In this document: piece by piece, positions 1 to 6,108 of the stretch
Position numbering within the stretch: position 1 is the stretch's first letter
Layout of the letters: each line of letters opens with the position of its first letter
Program-made: the position numbers and the translations under genes
The notes under the pieces: model-generated
Told to the model about the DNA's origin: nothing
Databases searched by the model: none
What the model saw: only the letters and a program-made list of their open reading frames with translations
Origin: Piscirickettsiaceae bacterium
GTDB taxonomy: Bacteria; Pseudomonadota; Gammaproteobacteria; Thiomicrospirales; Thiomicrospiraceae
Assembly: GCA_027019045.1 (NCBI GenBank)
Contig: JALUXI010000224.1
Location: forward strand, 1-8,247
DNA: 8,247 nucleotides
Direction: 5' to 3'

Positions 1-4
1 GTAT

Positions 5-1789
5 ATGTCTAAACAGATGGAAACAACAGAGTGTACTTACATTAAGGGTAAAGATGATAGTTTAGAGCAATCTATTTTTCGAATGCAGTCCATTTTGCAG
101 GAAACGGGTTTTGAAATTGAAGAAGCCTCATGGTTAAACCCGATCCCTCATGTCTATTCTGTGCATATTCGAGACGGTCGAAACCCTGGGTTATTTACCA
201 ATGGTAAGGGGTCAAGCCAAAAAGCGACTTTGGCGAGCGCTTTAGGTGAGTTTTTTGAAAGACTAGAAACCAACTACTTTTTTTCCGATTATTGGTTACA
301 GCCCATTTTAGAACAGCAAGATTGGCTCTATTTCCCTGATGAAAAAAAGTTCTCTGTTGAAGAATACCGCTCGTGCCTCTCTCCCGAGCTGTGGGAAATC
401 TATGATTCAGAACAGCGAATTCGGGGTGAGGACTTATTGAGTTTTAATGATGAAGATTCATGGATTCGCTGTTTGCCGCTCTACAAGGTGAGCAGGACTG
501 GGGATTTTGAGAAAAATCCAGTTTATTTTCCGATGAACTTATTGAGCAATTTGTATGCGAGTAATGGCTTAGCGGCGGGGAATACACAGGTTGAAGCGCA
601 GGTTCAAGCGTTGTCGGAAGTGTTTGAACGCTGGGTGAAGAATCGAATTTTGCGGGAAAACCTCTGTTTGCCAGAGGTACCCGATGAGCGATTGCTGAAT
701 TTCCCTGTGGTGATGGAGGCGATTGAGAAACTGCGCTCATTAGGCATTGAAGTTTCTGTTCGAGATGCCTCATTGGGCGGAAAGTATCCTGTGATCAGTG
801 TGATTCTATTTGAACAAGCCGCTGGGCAATGTTTTGTTTCATTCGGTGCGCATCCCATTTTTGAGGTGGCACTGGAACGAACACTAACAGAGTCGTTGCA
901 AGGACGAAGCTTAGAACAGCTGGATGGGTTTCAAACACCTGTCTTTGATGAAGAGGTGGTGGCGAGTGACGAAAATATCGAAAATCACTTTATCGATGCT
1001 AGTGGATTATGGCATGTTCGTTTTATTGGGCATCAGGCGGATTTTGATTATGTCGATTGGGACTATGCAGGCGAGCCAACGGATACGCAAGGGCAGTGGC
1101 AGCAGCTGGTCACTACGATTGAAGCAGAGGGGCATCCGATCTATTTAGCAGAGTATGAACACTATGGTGTGCCTGCTTGTAGAGTGGTGGTGCCTGGGAT
1201 GTCTGAAATCTATCCGATGAGTGAGTTGGTGGAGAATAACCAAAATATTGGTCGTGAAGTGCGGGACTTAATGCAGGCACTGGCTGATTCTACGCAAGAG
1301 AAACATCACTTTTTAGAAGCCTTGGAGGCATTTGAATCTCTCGGTTTAAGTGACCATCAAGGCATGGCCAATTTGATTGGTTTGCAGGCGGATGGCGATA
1401 GCTATTGGCAACAGTTGAAAGTGGTCGAGTTTCGGATGTGGCTTTATCTGGCAATTAAAGATTATGATACTGCCGCAGAGTGCATCGAAGATAGCTTTTA
1501 CTATGTCGAAGATGAAGAGATGCGTGTGTTTTATCAATGTTTATTGTTTATGTTGAATCGGCAGTTGTATCAAGTTGAAGATGAAGTGGATGAAGCCGCT
1601 TTGATGGCATTGTTTGGTCAAGAAAGGGTGCAAAAAGCTAAGGCTTGTATTGAGGGGGAGATGATTTTTGGCGGCTTGACTATTGGGAATAAGGTCTTTA
1701 TTGAAAGCAAAAACCATCAGACGATGTTAGAGATTTACCGTCAAATAAACGAAGTGAAATGCCACCCTGTGAACAAACAAACCTGCTAA
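5..1789 (+). CDS. ycaO: YcaO, ribosomal protein S12 methylthiotransferase accessory factor
   Basis: An ATP-binding YcaO-superfamily protein of 594 residues, close to the 586 of E. coli YcaO. In E. coli the protein assists RimO in beta-methylthiolation of an aspartate of ribosomal protein S12; its exact chemistry is unsettled. Seen here: an N-terminal segment with ASWLNPIPHVYSVHIRD (41-57), then the nucleotide and Mg-binding helices SALGEFFERLETNYFF (78-93) and ALSEVFERWVKNR (202-214), the DASLGGKYPV strand (254-263), GAHP (281-284) and ALERTLTESLQGR (289-301). From about residue 430 the protein is helical and resembles the E. coli C-terminal domain. It lacks the proline-rich C-terminus of azoline-forming YcaO enzymes, and no peptide precursor gene lies nearby, which argues against a RiPP role. 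The ATG at 5 fits the family N-terminus, but the frame is open to the window edge, so a start further upstream cannot be excluded. Confidence 0.93.
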   Translation: MSKQMETTECTYIKGKDDSLEQSIFRMQSILQETGFEIEEASWLNPIPHVYSVHIRDGRNPGLFTNGKGSSQKATLASALGEFFERLETNYFFSDYWLQPILEQQDWLYFPDEKKFSVEEYRSCLSPELWEIYDSEQRIRGEDLLSFNDEDSWIRCLPLYKVSRTGDFEKNPVYFPMNLLSNLYASNGLAAGNTQVEAQVQALSEVFERWVKNRILRENLCLPEVPDERLLNFPVVMEAIEKLRSLGIEVSVRDASLGGKYPVISVILFEQAAGQCFVSFGAHPIFEVALERTLTESLQGRSLEQLDGFQTPVFDEEVVASDENIENHFIDASGLWHVRFIGHQADFDYVDWDYAGEPTDTQGQWQQLVTTIEAEGHPIYLAEYEHYGVPACRVVVPGMSEIYPMSELVENNQNIGREVRDLMQALADSTQEKHHFLEALEAFESLGLSDHQGMANLIGLQADGDSYWQQLKVVEFRMWLYLAIKDYDTAAECIEDSFYYVEDEEMRVFYQCLLFMLNRQLYQVEDEVDEAALMALFGQERVQKAKACIEGEMIFGGLTIGNKVFIESKNHQTMLEIYRQINEVKCHPVNKQTC

Positions 1790-1792
1790 AAT
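1784..1792 (+). promoter_or_regulatory. Possible extended -10 promoter of accA
   Basis: TGCTAAAAT matches the extended -10 pattern TGn-TAnAAT and overlaps the ycaO stop codon (1787-1789). Transcription would start near 1799, giving a leader of about 27 bases before the accA ATG. No convincing -35 box lies 16-18 bases upstream, so the call rests on the extended -10 alone. It may be chance in AT-rich sequence. Confidence 0.3.
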
Positions 1793-1825
1793 ATGCCGAT
1801 TCAATAGTGAGTGTGAGATTCGAAG

Positions 1826-2782
1826 ATGAAACTAGATTTTTTAGATTTTGAACAACCGATTGCGGAATTGGAAGCCAAAATTGATGAGTTGCGTCACCTT
1901 AAAGGGGATGAAGATTTTGATTTGATTCAAGAAATTACCGCTTTAGAAAATAAAAGTCGCAGCTTAACCGAGTCTATTTTTAAGAATCTCACCGATGTGC
2001 AGATTGCACAACTTTCTCGTCATCCACAACGCCCCTATATGTTGGATTATCTTCAACATATCTTTACTGATTTCCAAGAGTTGCATGGCGACCGAGCTTT
2101 TGCAGATGATAAAGCGATTGTCGGTGGATTGGCTCGGATTGAAGGTGAACCTGTGATGGTGATTGGTCAGCAAAAAGGGCGTACTACCAAAGAGAAGGTG
2201 GAACGCAACTTTGGAATGCCACGACCAGAAGGCTATCGTAAAGCGTTGCGATTGATGAAAATGGCAGAACGCTTTGGCTTGCCCATTTTAACTTTCATCG
2301 ACACCCCAGGTGCCTACCCTGGCATTGATGCAGAAGAGCGATTCCAGAGTGAAGCCATTGCCCGTAACCTGATTGAGATGACGGAATTGAAAGTGCCGAT
2401 TGTCTGTACTGTAATCGGTGAAGGTGGATCAGGCGGTGCCTTGGCGATTGGTGTGGGCGATGTGACCATGATGATGCAGTATTCGACCTACTCAGTCATC
2501 TCCCCTGAGGGGTGTGCGTCCATTCTTTGGAAAAACCAAGCCAATGTCGCAGATGCGGCATCCGCTTTGGGGATTACCGCCCCTCGTTTAAAAGAGTTGG
2601 GATTGGTGGATGTCATTATTCCAGAGCCTTTAGGGGGCGCGCATCGCAATCATAAAGAGGCGGCGAATAATTTGAAAAAAGCACTCACCGACCAGTTGGC
2701 GATGATGAAGGGTCAGCCGATGGATGAACTGTTAGATCGCCGTTATCAACGCTATATGTCTTATGGCAATTGGGAAGAATAA
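1826..2782 (+). CDS. accA: Acetyl-CoA carboxylase carboxyltransferase subunit alpha
   Basis: Alpha subunit of the carboxyltransferase half of acetyl-CoA carboxylase. With AccD (not in this window) it moves the carboxyl group from biotin on AccB to acetyl-CoA, giving malonyl-CoA for fatty acid synthesis in the cytoplasm. At 318 residues it matches the family (319 in E. coli). Visible: the N-terminal LDFEQPIAELEAKIDELR helix (3-23), HPQRPYMLDY (66-75), GDRAFADDKAIVGG (88-101), the crotonase-fold motif DTPGAYPG (159-166), the oxyanion-hole glycines of GEGGSGGALAIGVGD (198-212) and SPEGCASILWK (226-236). The C-terminus RRYQRYMSYG is typical. The ATG at 1826 reproduces the family N-terminus and has GAGA (1815-1818) as a modest ribosome binding site. 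tilS follows 13 bases after the stop, which suggests cotranscription. Confidence 0.98.
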   Translation: MKLDFLDFEQPIAELEAKIDELRHLKGDEDFDLIQEITALENKSRSLTESIFKNLTDVQIAQLSRHPQRPYMLDYLQHIFTDFQELHGDRAFADDKAIVGGLARIEGEPVMVIGQQKGRTTKEKVERNFGMPRPEGYRKALRLMKMAERFGLPILTFIDTPGAYPGIDAEERFQSEAIARNLIEMTELKVPIVCTVIGEGGSGGALAIGVGDVTMMMQYSTYSVISPEGCASILWKNQANVADAASALGITAPRLKELGLVDVIIPEPLGGAHRNHKEAANNLKKALTDQLAMMKGQPMDELLDRRYQRYMSYGNWEE

Positions 2783-2795
2783 TTTTTAAACTCAA

Positions 2796-4151
2796 ATGAA
2801 CAGTTCAGATCAGACGGTTGTTGAAGCGATACACACGCTTTGGCAGCCGTTTTTGCTTTCTGAGGAGTCTAAAGATTTCTCCCAACCTTTTCGCCGAGTG
2901 GTTATCGCCCTGAGTGGGGGGATGGATTCGGTTGTGTTGCTTCATGCCTGGGGGCAGGCATTAAAATCCTTGACAGAGGCGTGGCAAGCCACTATTCGAC
3001 AGGCCACACAGGTGGTGCATGTGCATCATGGATTACAGTCAAGTGCAGATGATTGGGCGGCATTTTGTCAGCAATTGGCCATTGAAAATGAATGGTTGTT
3101 TCGTCTTGAACGCATTGAACTCCCAGAAGCGATGATTCAGCAACGAGGGCTGGAACAGGCGGCTAGACAATTGCGTTATCAAGCTTTGCAGCAGGGGTTG
3201 GGAGAGGGTGATTGGTTACTGACCGCTCATCATCAAAGAGATCAGGCTGAAACGGTTTTGTTAAATCTGTTTCGTGGTAGTGGCGTGGCAGGTTTGCAGG
3301 GAATGCCACAGAAAAAGCCGCTGACACCTTCAAAGGCAATACATCTTCGACCTTTGTTAAAGGTGCCTTATTCCGTGCTACGAGCCTATGCAGAAAATCA
3401 TCAATTGCAGTGGGTGGAGGATCCGAGTAATCAACAGGTCGATTTTCGGCGAAATGCCATCCGTCATCAAGTGCTGCCTGCGATTGAACGGCACTGGCCT
3501 CAGGTGCAGAAAAAAGTGGCAGAAACTGCTGAGCATTTACAAGAGGCAAATGCGTTATTGTTAGAGTTAGCAGAAGCCGATTTATCTCAGTGTCCCCAAG
3601 CCAGTTGGCCCGCTTCAGGGTTAACCCCTGCTTACCATTGGATTGAGATGGCACATTTACAAAAATTATCCGTGGCACGCATCAAAAATGCACTCAGGCT
3701 TTGGTTTAAGCAGCAATTAGGACAGACTATAAGACAGCAAACCCTGCAACAGGTGCTTGAACAGATGGTCTTGAGTGATAGCGTTTCGGCCAAAATCCTC
3801 TTACAGGACTGGGAAATTTGGAAAAATTTTGGTCGAATTTATTTGGTTGAAAGAAATTTTAAAAACAATGAGTTATATAATTTATCTAAAGAGATCTATA
3901 ACGATTTTCGCTTTGAAGTCATCAACCCCGCTGCACTTGAACAGATTGACGTGGAAGCATGGAGCAGTTTTGCCAAGGCAAAGCAGTCGGCAAGATTTCA
4001 ATCCAGTGGTCGTTATCAAAAATGGTTCCAGAAAATGAAGATTCCTCCGTGGCAGAGAGCGAATTGGCCAGGTATTTGGATTGAAAACCGTTTTATTCTA
4101 ATAGGGATGGCAGAATGTTCTCATTGCGTGCGTTTAAAGCCAGGTATTTGA
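2796..4151 (+). CDS. tilS: tRNA(Ile)-lysidine synthase
   Basis: N-type ATP pyrophosphatase that adds lysine to C34 of the CAU-anticodon tRNA-Ile, switching it from AUG to AUA decoding; normally essential. Seen: the PP-loop SGGMDS (40-45), HVHHGL (75-80), EQAARQLRY (120-128), TAHHQRDQAETVLLNLFRGS (143-162), WVEDPSNQ (206-213) and RRNAIRHQVLP (218-228). The C-terminal tRNA-binding region is recognisable by GRYQKWFQKMKIPPWQR (405-421). The protein is 451 residues against 432 in E. coli, with about 18 extra residues before the PP-loop. No Shine-Dalgarno precedes the ATG at 2796 (TTTAAACTCAA), but no later ATG lies before the PP-loop. Translation is therefore probably coupled to accA, 13 bases upstream. 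The variable linker (bases about 3815-3905) is markedly AT-rich. No clear terminator follows the stop, although the palindrome at 4245-4406 could act as one. Confidence 0.95.
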   Translation: MNSSDQTVVEAIHTLWQPFLLSEESKDFSQPFRRVVIALSGGMDSVVLLHAWGQALKSLTEAWQATIRQATQVVHVHHGLQSSADDWAAFCQQLAIENEWLFRLERIELPEAMIQQRGLEQAARQLRYQALQQGLGEGDWLLTAHHQRDQAETVLLNLFRGSGVAGLQGMPQKKPLTPSKAIHLRPLLKVPYSVLRAYAENHQLQWVEDPSNQQVDFRRNAIRHQVLPAIERHWPQVQKKVAETAEHLQEANALLLELAEADLSQCPQASWPASGLTPAYHWIEMAHLQKLSVARIKNALRLWFKQQLGQTIRQQTLQQVLEQMVLSDSVSAKILLQDWEIWKNFGRIYLVERNFKNNELYNLSKEIYNDFRFEVINPAALEQIDVEAWSSFAKAKQSARFQSSGRYQKWFQKMKIPPWQRANWPGIWIENRFILIGMAECSHCVRLKPGI

Positions 4152-4183
4152 ATCTGTTTTCCATCCTTTTCACGCCTTAAATT

Positions 4184-4212
4184 TTGCTTAAATCTGCCTT
4201 TTCCGCTATAAT
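4184..4212 (+). promoter_or_regulatory. Predicted sigma-70 promoter of pyrG
   Basis: TTGCTT (4184-4189) as -35 and a perfect TATAAT (4207-4212) as -10, separated by 17 bases. Four of six -35 bases and six of six -10 bases match consensus, the best promoter in the window. Start of transcription is expected near 4218-4220, which places the whole palindrome at 4245-4406 in the transcript. Position after the tilS stop and before pyrG fits a pyrG-kdsA promoter. It has not been shown to be active. Confidence 0.6.
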
Positions 4213-4217
4213 TCGCT

Positions 4218-4230
4218 ACCATTCTATGGT
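4218..4230. promoter_or_regulatory. Short palindrome at predicted pyrG transcription start
   Basis: ACCAT-TCT-ATGGT is a perfect 5-base inverted repeat with a 3-base centre, lying 5 bases after the TATAAT box. It could be an operator half-site pair or a 5'-end hairpin of the leader. A repeat this short also occurs by chance. Confidence 0.25.
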
Positions 4231-4244
4231 TCTAAAAGCCATCT

Positions 4245-4406
4245 TGAGCGCTTTGCATGAGTGGGGCACGAGAGAAAAAAGAGATAAAACTTCTCGAATC
4301 GAGGCGGAAAACGCAGGCAATAGCCCGCTATTGCCAAGTTTTTCAACGAAGAGTCGGGGAGTTTTAGCCTTTTTAATCCGTGTATCCATCTCGTGCGAAG
4401 CGCTCA
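4245..4406. repeat. Imperfect 162-bp palindromic element, MITE-like
   Basis: Left arm 4245-4324 and right arm 4327-4406 are inverted copies around CC at 4325-4326. Both arms are exactly 80 bases and align without gaps; a hand count gives about 53 of 80 identical positions. Conservation is greatest at the outer ends (TGAGCGCTT/AAGCGCTCA, then GCATGAG against CTCGTGC), in a middle block (TAAAACT/AGTTTTA) and at the core (GGCAATAGC/GCTATTGCC). ATCTT occurs at 4241-4245 and again at 4406-4410. The element can therefore also be read as 160 bases (4246-4405) with GAGCGCTT terminal repeats and a 5-base target duplication. Size, intergenic position and shape resemble ERIC, Correia and similar palindromic families, but I do not recognise the sequence as any of them. 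The arms have diverged, so the copy is either old or kept as RNA structure. Confidence 0.75.
4316..4343 (+). terminator. Terminator-like hairpin at the palindrome core
   Basis: GGCAATAGC (4316-4324) pairs perfectly with GCTATTGCC (4327-4335), and TTTTT (4339-4343) follows after three bases. In RNA the top pair would open to leave an 8-pair stem with a CCCG loop. On the opposite strand the same stem is followed by TGCG and TTTT, so it is roughly symmetric. The T-run is short and offset, making this a weak terminator candidate. It could limit read-through from tilS or attenuate transcription into pyrG. Confidence 0.35.
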
Positions 4407-4418
4407 TCTTAAAAGTCC

Positions 4419-4452
4419 TTTGAGGGATGCTCGCGATCCGTTCTCTCTCAAA
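4419..4452. repeat. Small inverted repeat before pyrG
   Basis: TTTGAG (4419-4424) is complementary to CTCAAA (4447-4452), and inside it GGAT (4425-4428) to ATCC (4436-4439). The resulting broken stem ends 19 bases before the pyrG ATG. It would sequester the upstream in-frame ATG at 4427. The stem is short and interrupted, so its significance is uncertain. Confidence 0.25.
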
Positions 4453-4471
4453 TTTAAACATTACGAGTGTC

Positions 4472-6106
4472 ATGACAAAATATATATTTGTAACAGGTGG
4501 GGTAGTTTCTTCCCTTGGAAAAGGGATTGCTGCGGCATCTTTGGGTGCTTTATTGGAAGCACGAGGTCAAAAGGTCAGTATGTTAAAAATGGATCCCTAT
4601 ATCAATGTGGATCCTGGTACCATGAGTCCTTTACAACATGGTGAAGTCTTTGTTACTGATGATGGAGCGGAAACCGATCTTGATTTAGGCCACTATGAAC
4701 GCTTTGTACAGCGCCATTTCACTCGTCATAATAGTTTTTCTACTGGGCAAGTTTACGAAAGTGTCATCCGTAAAGAACGCAAAGGTGAATACTTGGGCGG
4801 CACAGTACAGGTCATTCCACACATCACGGATGAAATCAAACGCCGTATTAAGCGAGCCGCTGAAGGTTTTGATGTCATTATTGTTGAAGTGGGCGGAACA
4901 GTTGGCGATATTGAATCACTGCCTTTTCTCGAAGCGATTCGTCAGATGGGTGTAGAGCAGGGACGAGATAACACCCTATTTATGCATTTGACGCTGTTAC
5001 CCTATATTGCCGTCGCAGGTGAGGTGAAAACCAAGCCAACACAACACTCGGTTAAAGAGTTGCGTTCCATTGGCATTCAACCCGATATTTTGGTCTGCCG
5101 TTCAGAATTACCTCTTTCAGAGAGTGAACGCAAAAAGATTGCTCTCTTTACTAATGTGGAAGAGAAAGCGGTGATCAACTCTTTAGATGCCGATACCATC
5201 TATGCGGTTCCCAGAATGCTGCATGAACAGCAGCTAGATGAATTGGTGGTCAAACGGTTGGGGATTGATGCCAAGCCAGTCGATCTATCCGATTGGGATG
5301 CGGTGGTGAAGGCACAAATGAACCCAACTCGCAGTGTGGAGATTGCGATGGTGGGTAAATATGTTGATTTAACAGAAGCCTATAAGTCCTTGATTGAAGC
5401 CTTGATTCACGCAGGGATTCATACCCATACCAAGGTGAATATCCACTATGTTGATTCTGAAAAGCTTGAAACCAATGGTTTGGCCGCTATCGAAAATGTC
5501 GATGCCATTTTGGTACCAGGGGGCTTTGGTGAAAGGGGCGTGGAAGGTAAGATTAAGGCAATTCAATATGCCCGTGAAAACAAGGTGCCTTATTTAGGCA
5601 TCTGTTTAGGGATGCAGATGGCGGTGGTAGAATATGCCCGTCATGTTGCGGGCTTAGAGAATGCCCATAGCACCGAGTTGAACCCTCAAACTCCACACCC
5701 AGTGGTGGCATTGATTACCGAATGGGTGGATGAGAATGGTGAAGTGGTACAACGAGATGAAAGTTCAGATTTAGGCGGAACCATGCGTTTAGGGGGGCAA
5801 AATTGCCGCTTAAAATCAGGTTCAAGCATGGCGGAGATTTATGGTGATGAAGTAATTCGTGAACGCCATCGCCACCGCTATGAAGTGAATGATGGTTATG
5901 TCCCAACTTTAGAAAAAGCAGGACTGGTGATTTCAGGGCGCTCTGAGGATGGTGACTTGGTGGAAACGATTGAAATTCCAGAGCATCCTTGGTTTGTGGC
6001 ATGTCAATTCCATCCTGAGTTTACCTCCACCCCAAGAAATGGGCATCCACTATTTTCAGCCTTTGTGGAAGCCACCAACCTAGCCAAACAACAAGGAGAG
6101 GGTTAA
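4472..6106 (+). CDS. pyrG: CTP synthase
   Basis: Glutamine-dependent amination of UTP to CTP, the last step of pyrimidine nucleotide synthesis. From the ATG at 4472 the protein is 544 residues (545 in E. coli). The synthetase domain (about 1-266) shows the P-loop region GGVVSSLGKG (9-18), DPYINVDPGTMSP (41-53) and EVGGTVGDIESLPFLEAIRQM (starting at 139). The class I glutamine amidotransferase domain (about 287-537) has PGGFGERG (349-356), the nucleophile C378 in GICLGMQ, and H514 and E516 in CQFHPEF, so the triad is complete. The frame stays open upstream to another ATG at 4427, which would add 15 residues. I chose 4472 because MTKYIFVTGG is the family N-terminus. The ribosome binding site is weak (GAG at 4465-4467). 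The stop overlaps kdsA by one base. Confidence 0.98.
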   Translation: MTKYIFVTGGVVSSLGKGIAAASLGALLEARGQKVSMLKMDPYINVDPGTMSPLQHGEVFVTDDGAETDLDLGHYERFVQRHFTRHNSFSTGQVYESVIRKERKGEYLGGTVQVIPHITDEIKRRIKRAAEGFDVIIVEVGGTVGDIESLPFLEAIRQMGVEQGRDNTLFMHLTLLPYIAVAGEVKTKPTQHSVKELRSIGIQPDILVCRSELPLSESERKKIALFTNVEEKAVINSLDADTIYAVPRMLHEQQLDELVVKRLGIDAKPVDLSDWDAVVKAQMNPTRSVEIAMVGKYVDLTEAYKSLIEALIHAGIHTHTKVNIHYVDSEKLETNGLAAIENVDAILVPGGFGERGVEGKIKAIQYARENKVPYLGICLGMQMAVVEYARHVAGLENAHSTELNPQTPHPVVALITEWVDENGEVVQRDESSDLGGTMRLGGQNCRLKSGSSMAEIYGDEVIRERHRHRYEVNDGYVPTLEKAGLVISGRSEDGDLVETIEIPEHPWFVACQFHPEFTSTPRNGHPLFSAFVEATNLAKQQGEG

Positions 6107-6108
6107 TG
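6093..6108 (+). promoter_or_regulatory. Strong Shine-Dalgarno and TAATG coupling of kdsA
   Basis: AAGGAG (6093-6098), seven bases before the kdsA ATG, lies inside the pyrG 3' end. TAATG joins the pyrG stop (TAA, 6104-6106) to the kdsA start (ATG, 6106-6108), an arrangement expected to couple translation of the two genes. It also fixes the kdsA start. Confidence 0.85.

Larger units (their letters stand above)
4152..4471 (+). other. tilS-pyrG intergenic region / putative structured pyrG leader
   Basis: A 320-base gap, by far the longest in the window. In order it holds a sigma-70 promoter candidate (4184-4212), a 13-base palindrome at the predicted transcription start (4218-4230), a 162-base imperfect palindrome (4245-4406) with a terminator-like core (4316-4343), a further small inverted repeat (4419-4452) and then the pyrG start. 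If the promoter is real, the pyrG mRNA has a leader of about 250 bases that is mostly self-complementary. Open frames on both strands here look like by-products of the palindrome: their translations resemble each other because one arm read forward mimics the other arm read backward. No tRNA, known riboswitch or conserved protein is recognised. Confidence 0.6.

Noticed and set aside
5..1789. YcaO as the core of a RiPP (azole or thioamide peptide) cluster.
   Set aside because: The protein matches the E. coli-type YcaO across its length, lacks a proline-rich C-terminus, and its neighbours are housekeeping genes with no precursor peptide, dehydrogenase or transporter.
3163..3678. 171-codon open frame on the - strand inside tilS.
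   Set aside because: It lies entirely antisense to well-conserved TilS motifs and has no recognisable domain; it is a shadow frame.
3815..3905. AT-rich stretch in tilS as possible inserted DNA.
   Set aside because: The frame continues without interruption and this is the variable linker region of TilS, where composition commonly drifts; no repeats or borders are visible.
4427..4471. Upstream ATG that would extend PyrG by 15 residues.
   Set aside because: CTP synthases begin at M-T-x-Y-IFVTGG as encoded from 4472. The extension has no family counterpart, and its purine-rich stretch lies too close to the ATG for a normal ribosome binding site.
4216..4473. 85-residue open frame on the - strand between tilS and pyrG, resembling the + strand frame over the same DNA (GNSGLLPAF against GNSPLLPSF).
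   Set aside because: The resemblance is forced by the palindrome: each arm read on one strand mimics the other arm. No ribosome binding site, no recognised family, and it ends inside the predicted pyrG promoter region.
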